Positions 55,073 through 64,000 of a stretch of 64,000 nucleotides of DNA are shown in pieces. Under the pieces are notes generated by a model, which was not told the origin of the DNA, made no database searches, and worked only from the letters and a program-made list of their open reading frames with translations. Origin of the DNA: Bacteroidota bacterium (GTDB lineage Bacteria; Bacteroidota; Bacteroidia; Chitinophagales; Chitinophagaceae); contig JAFDYJ010000017.1 in the NCBI GenBank assembly GCA_018267515.1, positions 1 through 64,000 of the forward strand, written 5' to 3'. How positions within the stretch are numbered: the stretch's first letter is position 1; each line of letters starts with the position of its first letter. Made by a program: the position numbers and the translations under genes.

Positions 55073-57193
55073 TTAAACTGAAGGTGCCAGGCCAAAGCTC
55101 CCTGTTTGCTCACCGGGTTCCGTTTTCTCCTCTTTTTTCACTTCTGCAACCGGTGCCGCTTCTTCAGTAGTTTCGGTGGCTTCCGTCTCGCTTACTTCCA
55201 GCACTTTCTTTTCTTCAAAAGGACGTTTGCCAATCAACGCTTCAACATCGCTTTGAAACAGGACTTCCCGTTGCAATAAAGCTTCAGCAAGTGTTTCTAC
55301 CTGAGCTTTTTTCTCTGTCAATAATTTTTTTGTTCTTTCATAGGCGCCATCAATCAGCTTCCTTACCTCTTCATCAATTACTTTGGCTGTCTCATCACTG
55401 TAAGGTTTGGTGAAGTTATATTCCGAACCTTGTTGGGGGTCATAATAACTGATATTACCGATCTTATCATTCATACCGTAAACAGTCACCATAGCATAAG
55501 CGATCTTTGTGATCTGTTGCAAATCATTTTGTGCCCCGGTAGAAATTTTATGAAAGAAAATTTCTTCACTGGCACGACCGCCCAATGTCATACAGATCTG
55601 ATCCTGTAACTGGTCAATATTATAGAGATATTGTTCTTTGGGAGTGTACTGAGCATAACCTAACGCTGCAGTTCCTCTCGGAACAATAGTAACCTTTAAT
55701 AACGGATATGCATGCTCCAGGAACCATCCGCAAATAGCATGTCCGGCTTCGTGATAGGCGATAATCTTTTTTTCTTCAGGAGAAATAATCTTGTTCTTTT
55801 TTTCCAAACCACCAATAACACGATCTACCGCATCCTGGAAATCTTCCATTTCAACAGCATCTTTCCCTTTTCGGGCTGCAATTAAAGCTGCTTCATTACA
55901 TACATTGGCAATATCTGCTCCTGCAAAACCGGGAGTTTGCTCTGCCAGTTTATGAATATCGAGGGTTTTTGAAATCTTAATCGGCTTCAGATGCACTTTA
56001 AAAATGGCTTCTCTTCCTTTCAGATCAGGCTTATCAATTGTGATTTGCCTGTCGAAGCGACCCGGGCGTAACAAGGCTGAGTCCAAAACATCGGGCCGGT
56101 TGGTAGCAGCCAATACAATGATCCCGGTATCTGTACCAAAACCATCCATTTCTACCAGAAGTTGGTTTAATGTACTTTCTCTTTCATCATTACTCATCAT
56201 CACATTCTTTCCCCTGGCACGACCGATGGCATCAATTTCATCTATAAAAATTATACAAGGTGCTTTCTCTCTTGCCTGTTTAAATAAATCCCGAACCCGG
56301 CTGGCTCCAACACCCACAAACATTTCTACGAAATCACTTCCGCTCAGGCTAAAGAACGGAACTTGTGCTTCTCCTGCCATTGCTTTTGCCAATAAAGTCT
56401 TTCCTGTTCCGGGAGGGCCTACCAGCAATGCTCCTTTAGGAATCTTGCCTCCAAGATTTGTATATTTTTTGGGATTCTTTAAGAAGTCCACGATTTCCAT
56501 CACTTCCACTTTGGCTTCATCCAACCCTGCAACATCGGCAAAGGTGATATTTACTTTAGTCCCTTTGTCAAATAAAGTAGCTTTAGATTTTCCGATATTG
56601 AAAATTCCTCCGGGACCACCACCGCCGGATGCGCCGCCGCCCATTTTTCGCATCAGTAATACCCAAAGTCCGATGAAAAGCAGCACCGGCAATAAGAAAG
56701 AAAGAATTTTACTGAACCAATCGGGATCATTATCAGGCTCCCAGGGAACCTGGCTGATAGTAGGATTGTCTTTATAAAATTCAGACATCTCTTTTTTAAA
56801 ATCCTCGCCGGAGATAACCTTAAAATACATTTGAGGCCCTTCTTCATCTATTTTTCCCCCGACGCCGGATTTCAATTCATTCTTATGATTATTGATTCCC
56901 GTCTTATTGAGATAAACTTTTACGGTTTTCCGGTTATCAACAATTATATACTTTTCAATTTCTCCTGCAACTACCATTTTTTTAAAATCAATATCATTGG
57001 TCTTAATCATATTTGCCGAAAAAGGCCCAAACCAATAGGAGCCTATTAATACTGCAAAAATGATTACATAAACCCAATAGACACTGAACCTGGGGCCTTT
57101 GCGGGGAGTTTGACCCGGATCATTTCCGGGCTGCCGGCGATTAAATCTCGGCAGATTGTTTTTATCATTTCTGTTATATGGATCTTGTGCCAT
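55073..57193 (-). CDS. ftsH: ATP-dependent zinc metalloprotease FtsH
   Basis: 706-residue hexameric membrane protease that degrades misassembled membrane proteins and regulators. Two membrane helices bracket a periplasmic domain (about 38-56 and 165-183). AAA module: Walker A GPPGTGKT, Walker [13 protein letters not shown], second region of homology [21 protein letters not shown], zinc site HEAGH and the third ligand Asp in [11 protein letters not shown]. The tail is extended and Glu-rich. FtsH is placed after rsfS (70 bases) and before the LUD gene (10 bases), the typical order for the phylum. Confidence 0.97.
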   Translation of the reverse strand: MAQDPYNRNDKNNLPRFNRRQPGNDPGQTPRKGPRFSVYWVYVIIFAVLIGSYWFGPFSANMIKTNDIDFKKMVVAGEIEKYIIVDNRKTVKVYLNKTGINNHKNELKSGVGGKIDEEGPQMYFKVISGEDFKKEMSEFYKDNPTISQVPWEPDNDPDWFSKILSFLLPVLLFIGLWVLLMRKMGGGASGGGGPGGIFNIGKSKATLFDKGTKVNITFADVAGLDEAKVEVMEIVDFLKNPKKYTNLGGKIPKGALLVGPPGTGKTLLAKAMAGEAQVPFFSLSGSDFVEMFVGVGASRVRDLFKQAREKAPCIIFIDEIDAIGRARGKNVMMSNDERESTLNQLLVEMDGFGTDTGIIVLAATNRPDVLDSALLRPGRFDRQITIDKPDLKGREAIFKVHLKPIKISKTLDIHKLAEQTPGFAGADIANVCNEAALIAARKGKDAVEMEDFQDAVDRVIGGLEKKNKIISPEEKKIIAYHEAGHAICGWFLEHAYPLLKVTIVPRGTAALGYAQYTPKEQYLYNIDQLQDQICMTLGGRASEEIFFHKISTGAQNDLQQITKIAYAMVTVYGMNDKIGNISYYDPQQGSEYNFTKPYSDETAKVIDEEVRKLIDGAYERTKKLLTEKKAQVETLAEALLQREVLFQSDVEALIGKRPFEEKKVLEVSETEATETTEEAAPVAEVKKEEKTEPGEQTGSFGLAPSV

Positions 57194-57263
57194 GTTATTT
57201 ATTCTGAATTCCTGCTATTTAATAATTATTATCAAAATTTTTTCAATTAACTCAAACATTTAA

Positions 57264-57683
57264 CTAATCACTGTGTTTTTCGGCTTTACTATCACTCCAC
57301 ATATCTTCCAGTTTATAAAAAGTCCGGGTTTCCGGAGTCATAATATGAACCACCACATTTACATAATCAATCAAAACCCATTTTAATCCCTTGTGCCCCT
57401 CATGATGAAATGGTTTTTCTCCACACTTTTCATGTACCTGTTCCTCCACGTATTCCGACAGAGCCCTGATTTGCGGTGTATTATTAGCTTCGCAGATTAT
57501 AAAAAAATCAGCAACCGCTTCTTCTATTTTACGCAGATCCAGAGAAATAATATTCTCTCCTTTTTTTGCCTGGATAGCGTTGATAATAGTTTTAATAATT
57601 TTTGAATTTCTTGTTAACCGAACTGAATTTTTTCTCCCGGTTGTTTTCGGGATGCGGTTACTCAATATTGTCAATTGTTCCAA
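57264..57683 (-). CDS. rsfS: Ribosomal silencing factor RsfS
   Basis: 139 residues. RsfS binds L14 and blocks subunit joining in starvation. Core: IIKTIINAIQAKKGENIISLDLRKIEEAVADFFIICEANNTPQIRALSEYVEEQVHEKCGEKPFHHEGHKGLKWVLIDYVNVVVHIMTPETRTFYKLEDMW. The frame has no ATG at its start; the first usable codon is TTG at 57683, and the residues it adds (RIPKTTGRKNSVRLTRNS) look like the natural short N-terminal extension of relatives in this family. A TTG start is therefore the best choice. Confidence 0.92.
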   Translation of the reverse strand: MEQLTILSNRIPKTTGRKNSVRLTRNSKIIKTIINAIQAKKGENIISLDLRKIEEAVADFFIICEANNTPQIRALSEYVEEQVHEKCGEKPFHHEGHKGLKWVLIDYVNVVVHIMTPETRTFYKLEDMWSDSKAEKHSD

Positions 57684-57830
57684 ATATGTTTTTGTTTATT
57701 GTCTGCCTGTTAGCAAACTGTTTTTTTGTTTTAATTTTTTGGCTGGAATTCAGTCGCTTAAAATCTATTATTCTCCGCCAATGAATAACTGAACCATAAA
57801 CTCATTTACTTTGTCAAAAATAACAATTAA

Positions 57831-58604
57831 TTGCCACACCTTTCCAATGCAAATAGTATCGGAATACCGTTTGTTGAGTTGCAATCGGTTGATAGTACCA
57901 ATAACTATGCCCGGAGCCTGATTCATGAAGGTTTGGCACATCATGGCTTAGCCATTTATGCACATGAACAGGTGCAGGGAAAGGGTCAACGGGGCAAAGA
58001 TTGGGTTTCCGAAAAAGGAGAAAATATCACTTTTAGCGTAATCCTGAACCCCCATCCTCTGGGAATTTCTCAGCAATTTTCCCTTAACGTATGTGTAGCA
58101 GTTGCCATTCATAAGTTTTTCTCTTTTTATGCAGGTGAGGATACCCGAATTAAATGGCCAAATGACCTGTACTGGCAAGACAGAAAGGCAGGTGGTATTC
58201 TCATAGAAAACATAGTAGGGTCCGGAGGCCCCGGAACTCATCGCTGGCAATGGGCAATTATTGGTATGGGTATCAACATTAATCAGGCCCGGTTTTCAAC
58301 AGAATTGAGAAACCCGGTTTCTCTTTGCCAGATAACCGGAAAAAAATTTAAACCGGTGCTCCTGGCTAAAGAATTATGCAAATACATGGAAGAAAACTTT
58401 AACCAGCTGTTTTCCGGCAACTTTGAGAAAATGTTTTCTACCTACTTATCCATTCTTTACAAAAAAAATGAAGTCATTAAATTTAAAAAAGAAAATCGTG
58501 TTTTTGAAGCTACCGTCGCAGGAGTTTCTGCTACCGGGAAATTAATAGTCAAACACTCAATTGAGGAGGAATTTGATTTTGGTGAAATTGACTGGCTGAT
58601 ATAG
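57831..58604 (+). CDS. birA: Biotin-[acetyl-CoA-carboxylase] ligase
   Basis: 257 residues without the N-terminal DNA-binding domain (class I). Attaches biotin to carboxyl carrier protein. Motifs: VDSTNNYARSL, the biotin-AMP loop QVQGKGQRGKDWVSEKGENI, IKWPNDLYWQDRKAGGILIE and MGININQ, plus the SH3-like C-terminal domain (FEATVAGVSATGKLIV). A TAA stop lies immediately upstream and no ATG is in frame until well inside the domain, so the start must be TTG at 57831. Divergent from rsfS. Confidence 0.93.
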   Translation: MPHLSNANSIGIPFVELQSVDSTNNYARSLIHEGLAHHGLAIYAHEQVQGKGQRGKDWVSEKGENITFSVILNPHPLGISQQFSLNVCVAVAIHKFFSFYAGEDTRIKWPNDLYWQDRKAGGILIENIVGSGGPGTHRWQWAIIGMGININQARFSTELRNPVSLCQITGKKFKPVLLAKELCKYMEENFNQLFSGNFEKMFSTYLSILYKKNEVIKFKKENRVFEATVAGVSATGKLIVKHSIEEEFDFGEIDWLI

Positions 58605-58640
58605 AAAACTTATTTTCTCAACCGGCTACAATTCCGAAGA

Positions 58641-60626
58641 CTAATGTGATTTCATCTTGCCGTTTTTGAATCTTTCACTTGCCGTTTGGTAATAGGATAT
58701 CGTTTCGTTTATCAACCCGGTTTTATCTGCTCTCATCTCAGACATTGAATCGGCCGAGGCTGAAAGGCTAAATTGCTTTACAGATTTCCGATCATCTATC
58801 TGGGTAAAAATATTTCCTTTCAGCATACCCAATGTTCTGTAGTTGCCAATGAAGGCCCGTTCATTGCCCGGTTTTATTTTGTTGATGTCCCATCCGTATA
58901 AATCCGTATTATAACTCCAGCCCAGGTACCCAAACAAGGTGGGCATAAGATCTATTTGAGATGTCAATCTTTCAACTGTTTCGGGCTTTTGGTGAAGGTT
59001 ATAAAAAATTGCAGGTATTCGATGTTTATCAATTGTGATCTCCCACTTTCCGGCGCTACTTGCGCAATGGTCTGCAACAATAACAAAAACCGTATTTTGG
59101 AACCAGGGCTTTTCTTTAGCCAGTGCTATGAATTTTCCCAGTGCATAATCCGTATATTTTACTGCCGCATCCCTGTTACCTTGTGGCATATCTATTTTCC
59201 CATTTGGAAACGTAAAGGGCTTGTGGTTAGAAGTTGTCATGATAAATTGAAAAAACGGAGTACCGGAACCGGCTGCCATATCAGCATACTTTACAGCCTG
59301 GTTATATATATCTTCATCACAAATTCCCCACGCATTTTCAAAACTTACCTCTTCATTGGAAATCGAATAACGATGAGTTGCAATTTTATCAGATAATGGA
59401 TTTCCACGGTTCCTGTCTACGATATCAAATCCCTGTCCTCCAAAAAAATTATTCATATTATCAAAATACCCATCTCCGCCATAAATGAAATAAGGATGAT
59501 ACCCTTTTTGCTTAACAATAGTTGCAATTGAAAATAAATTTTGATTGCCGGGGCGCCGAACTATGCTGTTGCCCGGGGTCGGCGGTACAGATAAGGTAAG
59601 TGCTTCCATGCCTCTTACGGTTCTTGTTCCGGTAGCATACAGGTTTTTAAAGAAAATGCTATTATGGGCCAGGCTGTCATAATTTGGAGTCAGGTTTTTT
59701 TTATTTCCAAATGCAGTTAAGAAATCGGCGCTGAAACTTTCAATCGTCACTAAAATAATATTAGGACGTCGTTCATCGCTTCCGGAAGTTTGTCGTGTTA
59801 TATTGTCCCAAATACCGGAAGTATAGGCCTGGTTTTCCTGTAAAAGGTTTTCTTTCAAAACTCCGTAAGCTTCTTTCAGAGGAATTTGAGGGTAAAAAAT
59901 ATCATAATCCAGTTCATTGGAGCGATAAGCAGCAAAAAAAGAAAAGACACCGTTTTTTCCAATCTCATTAATCACAAGGTTATTACTGAAATCCGCCTGT
60001 TTATTTTTTAAGAAAATACTCAATACAAAAGTCATTAACAACAAAGGGAGGACAACAGCAGACCGGAAGGCAATTGTTCTTTTATCCGAAAAAGTGTTTT
60101 TAAATGCCTTTATTTTTCGTAAAAAGTAAAAGGTGAGTAAGATCATCAGAATTAAGGCAGCGCCAATTAACGGAAGCGGATAAGACTGATTTATATTGGC
60201 GACCACCTCATAGGTGTAGATCAGATAATCTACGGCAATAAAATTAAACCGTACACCAAATTCAGCCCAAAAAGGAATTTCTGCTAAAAAACTGAAATAA
60301 ATAATAAGAAGAATAATCGTCAGATAAAAAAATGTAATGAACCTGTCCAATGCCAGGCCGATCCATCTTTTGGGAAAAAGCAACAGGTAGATTGCATAGG
60401 CCACAATAAAATATAACCCGGTGACAAGGTCATAAGCAAATCCCGTAAGAAAGGCTCTGATGATATAACCTATATTAAAATATAAATCTTTTGATGACCA
60501 GATCAGAAATACAATCCTAAGTAAAAATGAAATGGATATATAAATACCCAGTACCGAAAATAATACTGAAAACCTGCTATTGTAAACCTTTTGAAAAAAA
60601 GTTACCAGTCTTCGGTTTTTAGTCAT
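58641..60626 (-). CDS. LTA synthase/sulfatase-family phosphoglycerol or phosphoethanolamine transferase
   Basis: 661 residues: five N-terminal membrane helices (about 18-210) and an extracytoplasmic sulfatase-fold domain (about 285-590). Metal and nucleophile segments: NIILVTIESFSADFL, the nucleophile threonine in YATGTRTVRGMEAL, and FVIVADHCASSAGKW with the metal-binding Asp-His. Closest architecture is LtaS and the OpgB/EptA-like group; in a Gram-negative the product is probably a modified envelope glycan or lipid. It is convergent with birA and separated from the DUF5777 gene by 143 bases. Confidence 0.88.
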   Translation of the reverse strand: MTKNRRLVTFFQKVYNSRFSVLFSVLGIYISISFLLRIVFLIWSSKDLYFNIGYIIRAFLTGFAYDLVTGLYFIVAYAIYLLLFPKRWIGLALDRFITFFYLTIILLIIYFSFLAEIPFWAEFGVRFNFIAVDYLIYTYEVVANINQSYPLPLIGAALILMILLTFYFLRKIKAFKNTFSDKRTIAFRSAVVLPLLLMTFVLSIFLKNKQADFSNNLVINEIGKNGVFSFFAAYRSNELDYDIFYPQIPLKEAYGVLKENLLQENQAYTSGIWDNITRQTSGSDERRPNIILVTIESFSADFLTAFGNKKNLTPNYDSLAHNSIFFKNLYATGTRTVRGMEALTLSVPPTPGNSIVRRPGNQNLFSIATIVKQKGYHPYFIYGGDGYFDNMNNFFGGQGFDIVDRNRGNPLSDKIATHRYSISNEEVSFENAWGICDEDIYNQAVKYADMAAGSGTPFFQFIMTTSNHKPFTFPNGKIDMPQGNRDAAVKYTDYALGKFIALAKEKPWFQNTVFVIVADHCASSAGKWEITIDKHRIPAIFYNLHQKPETVERLTSQIDLMPTLFGYLGWSYNTDLYGWDINKIKPGNERAFIGNYRTLGMLKGNIFTQIDDRKSVKQFSLSASADSMSEMRADKTGLINETISYYQTASERFKNGKMKSH

Positions 60627-60769
60627 TTTTTAAATTATTAATGGAAAAAGACACAACCATACCCGGCACTAATTTACCAATCAGGAAAAATAAAAAGCGA
60701 TCTCCTTTTCGTTGGTTATCATTGAGCATTCATGAAAGTAAGAAGCAAATATACTGAGTAACTTTTTTT

Positions 60770-61768
60770 CTAATTTTTATCCCGCCATAAAACAAAGGTT
60801 CTGGCAACTGTGAATCCCCAGCGAAACTGGCCTTTACCCCAGGAGGTTACCGTTCTTGGAATAAAACGGTTTTCAAGAATTTCGGTAGCGTTGGTAAAAT
60901 TTAAATGAAATACATGACCTGATGTAAGAAATTCAAATCCTATTCCCAGAGGATCGTGGAATTGAGTAGGAGGATGTACAGCAGAATTGGGATTTTTATA
61001 AAAATCCCGGGCAGACTTTGAATGAAACACATGGAAATAATCAACGATGAATGCAAGGTTTCTTGTAATGGGTATACGGGTGGCTCCTCCCAAAGCAAAA
61101 AGCGATTTATCATCCCCTGGAATAATCCTGTTTCTATGTACAAAAGAAGGTGATAACTGTACACTAACTTTCCCGAATTTGCGGGCAATGATTAATTGTA
61201 CTGCCTGGCTGAGACGTTCAGAAAAATTATTAAAAGTCGTTTCAGATGAATCGGAATAAGGTGGACTAAAAAACTTTGAACGCATGGAAGAAACAGCTGT
61301 ATTGGCAAACAAAGCAATTGACAATGGATGTGAAGGATCATTTTCCCGCTGCTCTGCAAACCTGTATTTGAACCCCAGTTCCCAGTTCTTTTGCACCTTG
61401 CTAAATTCTGTCTGATAGTTTTCGGCGCCCCTGTCCCGGGATGTGATCATATCCAGTTTGTGGCCCAATCCAACCTGGAAACTGATTTTGATATCAGAAG
61501 CATTATCCAGTCCGAAAAAGTTTTTTATCCCTCCATTTGTTCCTGCAACGTCGTAAAAGTTATGAATTACCCTGAATACCATTTTACCTTTACCCACTAA
61601 CTCTGTTGTATTTGCATTTATCAGGCGCTCCGATTCAAATATTTTCACTATTGGTTTTTGATCATTGGGTTTGGACTCCATTCCCTGCATCAGGCTGTTA
61701 AATGTGCTATCCTGTGCAAATGCATGAATAGAGAAAAACAAGGGAAAAAGAAAGAAATATTTTCGCAT
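60770..61768 (-). CDS. DUF5777-family predicted outer-membrane beta-barrel protein
   Basis: 332 residues from the ATG at 61768; the in-frame start at 61798 adds ten residues before a good signal peptide (RKYFFLFPLFFSIHAFAQ), so it is rejected. After a short linker the protein is made of alternating beta strands; VFRVIHNFYDVAG, NFFGLDNASDIKISFQVGLGHKLDMITSRDRG and YQTEFSKVQKNWELGFKYRF are the landmarks that led me to DUF5777. The function is unknown. Confidence 0.65.
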   Translation of the reverse strand: MRKYFFLFPLFFSIHAFAQDSTFNSLMQGMESKPNDQKPIVKIFESERLINANTTELVGKGKMVFRVIHNFYDVAGTNGGIKNFFGLDNASDIKISFQVGLGHKLDMITSRDRGAENYQTEFSKVQKNWELGFKYRFAEQRENDPSHPLSIALFANTAVSSMRSKFFSPPYSDSSETTFNNFSERLSQAVQLIIARKFGKVSVQLSPSFVHRNRIIPGDDKSLFALGGATRIPITRNLAFIVDYFHVFHSKSARDFYKNPNSAVHPPTQFHDPLGIGFEFLTSGHVFHLNFTNATEILENRFIPRTVTSWGKGQFRWGFTVARTFVLWRDKN

Positions 61769-61888
61769 AACTATACCCCGGGTTGTCTTTAAGCACATAA
61801 CTGAAATTTTCTGTTATTTAAAATGTTCGTAAAAATAAAATGTGAACCTGAAACCAGCCGATAAGAATGTCCACACATGGGAATAAAA

Positions 61889-62350
61889 CTATTGCATCGC
61901 ATCAATGATTTCTTCTGCATGAGCTTTCGTATTGGGTTTGTAAAATATTTTTTCGATTATTCCCTTTTCATTTATTACAAAAGTTGTCCTTATTACTCCC
62001 ATGTACTCGTTGTTAAACATTTTCTTCTTCCCCCAAACACCATATTTTTCCAATATCCGGCGAGAGGTATCCGCAATCAATGTAAAAGGGAGACTGAATT
62101 TCTTTTCAAATTTTTTATGGCTATTCTCATCGTCCGGGCTGATGCCCACTATTTCAAACCCTTTTTTTCGTAACAGGCTATAGTTGTCACGCAGGTTGCA
62201 GGCCTCATTGGCACAGCCCGGTGTATCATCCTTAGGATAAAAATAAAGAACCAGTTTTCTTCCTTTAAAATCTGAAAGAGAAACTTTTTTTCCATCCTGA
62301 TCAATACCGCTGAATAATGGCGCTTTATCGCCTTCTTTTAAAGATATCAT
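61889..62350 (-). CDS. bcp: Thioredoxin-dependent thiol peroxidase (BCP/PrxQ type)
   Basis: 153-residue peroxiredoxin. The peroxidatic Cys46 and the resolving Cys51 are five residues apart (DDTPGCANEACNLRD), the atypical 2-Cys PrxQ arrangement. KLVLYFYPK, GFEIVGISPDDENSHKKFEKKFSLPFTLIAD and YMGVIRTTFVINEKG are family segments. It lies 5 bases after the M23 peptidase gene, so the two are one unit. Confidence 0.95.
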   Translation of the reverse strand: MISLKEGDKAPLFSGIDQDGKKVSLSDFKGRKLVLYFYPKDDTPGCANEACNLRDNYSLLRKKGFEIVGISPDDENSHKKFEKKFSLPFTLIADTSRRILEKYGVWGKKKMFNNEYMGVIRTTFVINEKGIIEKIFYKPNTKAHAEEIIDAMQ

Positions 62351-62355
62351 AGTAT

Positions 62356-64000
62356 TTACTTTTTAATTGATGGCCTTTTATTAATTGATTTTCCGGAAAT
62401 CACTTTTTTCTTTTTGTGAACTACTTTCCTGGCAGGAGCTGTATAGGGTTCCCGCCGAAACCACTGGGTTTGTGTTGTTGAGTTTCCAACAAGATCATCA
62501 ATCGTAACTTTTAATTGATGAATACCGTAAGGGCATTTTTCATCAAATACATAAATAAAAGTGCCGGCTTTATCATTACTGAACCGAACCCATTGACCAT
62601 CTATTTCAGCACGAAAATTTCTTAATGAACCAAAATTATCCCAGGCCTCTACGGCCATGTATTTAGAACCGGAATAAACAATCGTATCCTCTTTTCCCAT
62701 ACTTTTTACTACAGGAGGAATCGTGTCAATAAGTGCCTGGAAATTTCCAAACTCCTTAAATGACGCACTCACCCATTCCTGCTGCCAGGTTGCTTTACGA
62801 ACACTGCTGCTTCGGTTATCATTTCTCCTGATAACAATTTTGTTTTTTAATTCTTCCGGAACTTCAACTTCTGGTTTTATACGCACAGTCACAGCATCGT
62901 GTAATGGAAAAGAAGCGTCATTAAACCGGTGAATAGCTGATATGGAGTTTATCAATGCAGATGGGCTTTTATAATAAACAACAGGCACTGTATCGTATAG
63001 AGCATTGGGTGTTAAAGACAATTCAAAATCCTGTTTTTGAAAAAAATTATTCTGATTCGGAATAAACTTTATAGAAGTATCCGGCAGGGCAGTATGTTCT
63101 AAACTGTCCAGGTACTGAACCATAAAATCCAGTTGCGCCCGGTGATTATACACATCTCTTACATCAATATGAACCAAATGAAATCCGGTATCATTCAGGT
63201 TTAAAATACCATTCCCATTTTGCTTTTTATATACGGCACCATGATCGCCGGGTAGTAGCGACAAATGTTGCAGATAGTAGCCTCCGTTATACCGATACTT
63301 ATAATCTATCTGTGCATTTATATAAGCCGACTCATCATAGTCAATGCTATCCAGCACAAAACCAATAACAGGTTCATTATTAAAAAATATTTTAGCAGAA
63401 TAAATACCGTCTTCACTGCCCCTGGGTTTCATACGATCAAATGCCTGAATGGCGAAGCTGATTTTTTTAAACCCGGTCTGAATTACCGGGACACCATTAA
63501 GTACGTAATTATTTCCATCCCTTTTTTTCAATGAAAATATCTGCGGGCTTTGCCGGTAAAGACTTATACTTCGATTATACAGACCCAAACGAATTATTTC
63601 CGGAGGCACGTCATCTTTGACAGGAAATCCAAACAAAAGAGGGTTCAGGCACCGGGAGGTTTTGGTGTCACGAATTTCAAAATGCAAATGCGGCCCCTGG
63701 GAGCTGCCCGTATTACCGCTATAGGCAATCAATTGACTTTTGAAAACAGGAAATTGGGTTTTTGAAAAATCCAGTTCTATAGCCCATACCTGGTTTTTAT
63801 ATTGTTGCTCTGTCACATATTTTTCCAATGCAGGAAAAAAATCATTCAGGTGACCATATACTGTTGTCAGTCCATTAGGATGATTGATGAAAATACTTCG
63901 CCCATACCCGAAAGGCTCTATTCTCACTTTTGAAATATATCCGGCAGCAGCGGCGTAAACAGGGAGGTTTTCTTTTTGTTGGGTACGTAAATCAAGACCC
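62356..64000 (-). CDS. M23 family metallopeptidase with long C-terminal region (5' truncated by window)
   Basis: 548 visible codons; the frame is open to base 64000 (upstream codons read GLDLRTQQKENLPVYAAAAGYISKV), so the gene continues outside. The LytM core starts right at the edge (GLD of the H-x-G-L-D motif) and includes NHPNGLTTVYGHL and GSSQGPHLHFEIRD. About 450 further residues hold several beta-sandwich-like units, for example ALIDTIPPVVKSMGKEDTIVY and FRAEIDGQWVRFSNDKAGTFIYVFDEKCPYGIHQLKVTIDDLVGNSTT, and a Lys-rich end. Such extended M23 proteins are common in Bacteroidota. bcp follows 5 bases later. Confidence 0.88.
   Translation of the reverse strand, partial: GLDLRTQQKENLPVYAAAAGYISKVRIEPFGYGRSIFINHPNGLTTVYGHLNDFFPALEKYVTEQQYKNQVWAIELDFSKTQFPVFKSQLIAYSGNTGSSQGPHLHFEIRDTKTSRCLNPLLFGFPVKDDVPPEIIRLGLYNRSISLYRQSPQIFSLKKRDGNNYVLNGVPVIQTGFKKISFAIQAFDRMKPRGSEDGIYSAKIFFNNEPVIGFVLDSIDYDESAYINAQIDYKYRYNGGYYLQHLSLLPGDHGAVYKKQNGNGILNLNDTGFHLVHIDVRDVYNHRAQLDFMVQYLDSLEHTALPDTSIKFIPNQNNFFQKQDFELSLTPNALYDTVPVVYYKSPSALINSISAIHRFNDASFPLHDAVTVRIKPEVEVPEELKNKIVIRRNDNRSSSVRKATWQQEWVSASFKEFGNFQALIDTIPPVVKSMGKEDTIVYSGSKYMAVEAWDNFGSLRNFRAEIDGQWVRFSNDKAGTFIYVFDEKCPYGIHQLKVTIDDLVGNSTTQTQWFRREPYTAPARKVVHKKKKVISGKSINKRPSIKK

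Noticed and set aside
56004..56777. 257-codon open frame on the plus strand
   Set aside because: It is the antisense of the conserved AAA region of ftsH and shows no domain of its own.
58956..59396. 146-codon plus-strand frame
   Set aside because: Antisense to the sulfatase-fold region of the LTA-synthase-like gene.

Overview
The window is a stretch of core chromosome from a member of the Bacteroidota, most likely the family Chitinophagaceae or a close relative. The evidence is two SusC/SusD outer-membrane uptake pairs, a GldA-type ATPase, a DUF4369/TlpA lipoprotein, a BatB/BatC pair, a long-form IspG, a fused gamma-alpha KorA, many lipoboxes, AT-rich spacers, and promoter boxes of the Bacteroidota type TAnnTTTG in place of a sigma-70 -10 box. 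I saw no tRNA, rRNA, CRISPR array, prophage, insertion sequence or restriction system.

Layout. 1-6.3 kb: the C-terminal part of an M1 metallopeptidase (+) converging on a SusD-SusC pair (-). 6.8-10.5 kb: RidA (-), then a plus-strand group with a degenerate 3-hydroxyacyl-CoA dehydrogenase-like gene, tsaB, an ArsR regulator and an MBL-double-rhodanese enzyme. 10.5-18.2 kb: a long minus-strand series (5' to 3': class D beta-lactamase, batB, batC, ispG, yhhN-like, nadB, LpxL-like acyltransferase). 18.4-25.4 kb: a 42-residue lipoprotein missed by usual length cut-offs, an unknown lipoprotein, kbl, a sigma/anti-sigma/beta-barrel group, an L,D-transpeptidase and an alpha/beta hydrolase. 25.6-32.2 kb: acs (-) divergent from a plus-strand run can-gldA-eno-ftsB-like-small protein-nth. 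32.3-41.8 kb: a second, full-length M1 peptidase, korA without korB, and a second SusD/SusC pair, all minus. 42.2-48.7 kb: tlpA-like, gatB, a two-PDZ protein and alaS, all minus. 49.0-51.3 kb: an M23 peptidase, a MerR regulator and a CxxS thioredoxin-like protein (+). 51.2-57.7 kb: minus-strand rsfS-ftsH-LUD-GGCT-lpxH-like-unknown-mscS. 57.8-64 kb: birA (+), then an LTA-synthase-like enzyme, a DUF5777 barrel, bcp and a truncated M23 peptidase (-).

How the genes fit together. Many of the products serve the envelope: nutrient import (SusC/D), peptidoglycan trimming and cross-linking (M23, L,D-transpeptidase), lipid A or ornithine-lipid type acylation and UDP-diacylglucosamine hydrolysis (LpxL-like, LpxH-like), and membrane quality control (FtsH, MscS). 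The rest are housekeeping genes for translation (alaS, gatB, tsaB, rsfS), central carbon (eno, acs, korA, can), cofactors (nadB, birA, ispG) and DNA repair (nth).

I did not find a convincing new multi-gene system. The least ordinary items are non-coding or architectural: a cloverleaf-shaped intergenic element with five 7-bp repeats directly upstream of alaS, a perfect 10-bp dyad overlapping the promoter of the two-PDZ gene, a 13-bp direct repeat between acs and can, a tandemly duplicated anti-sigma input domain, and the small CRG lipoprotein.
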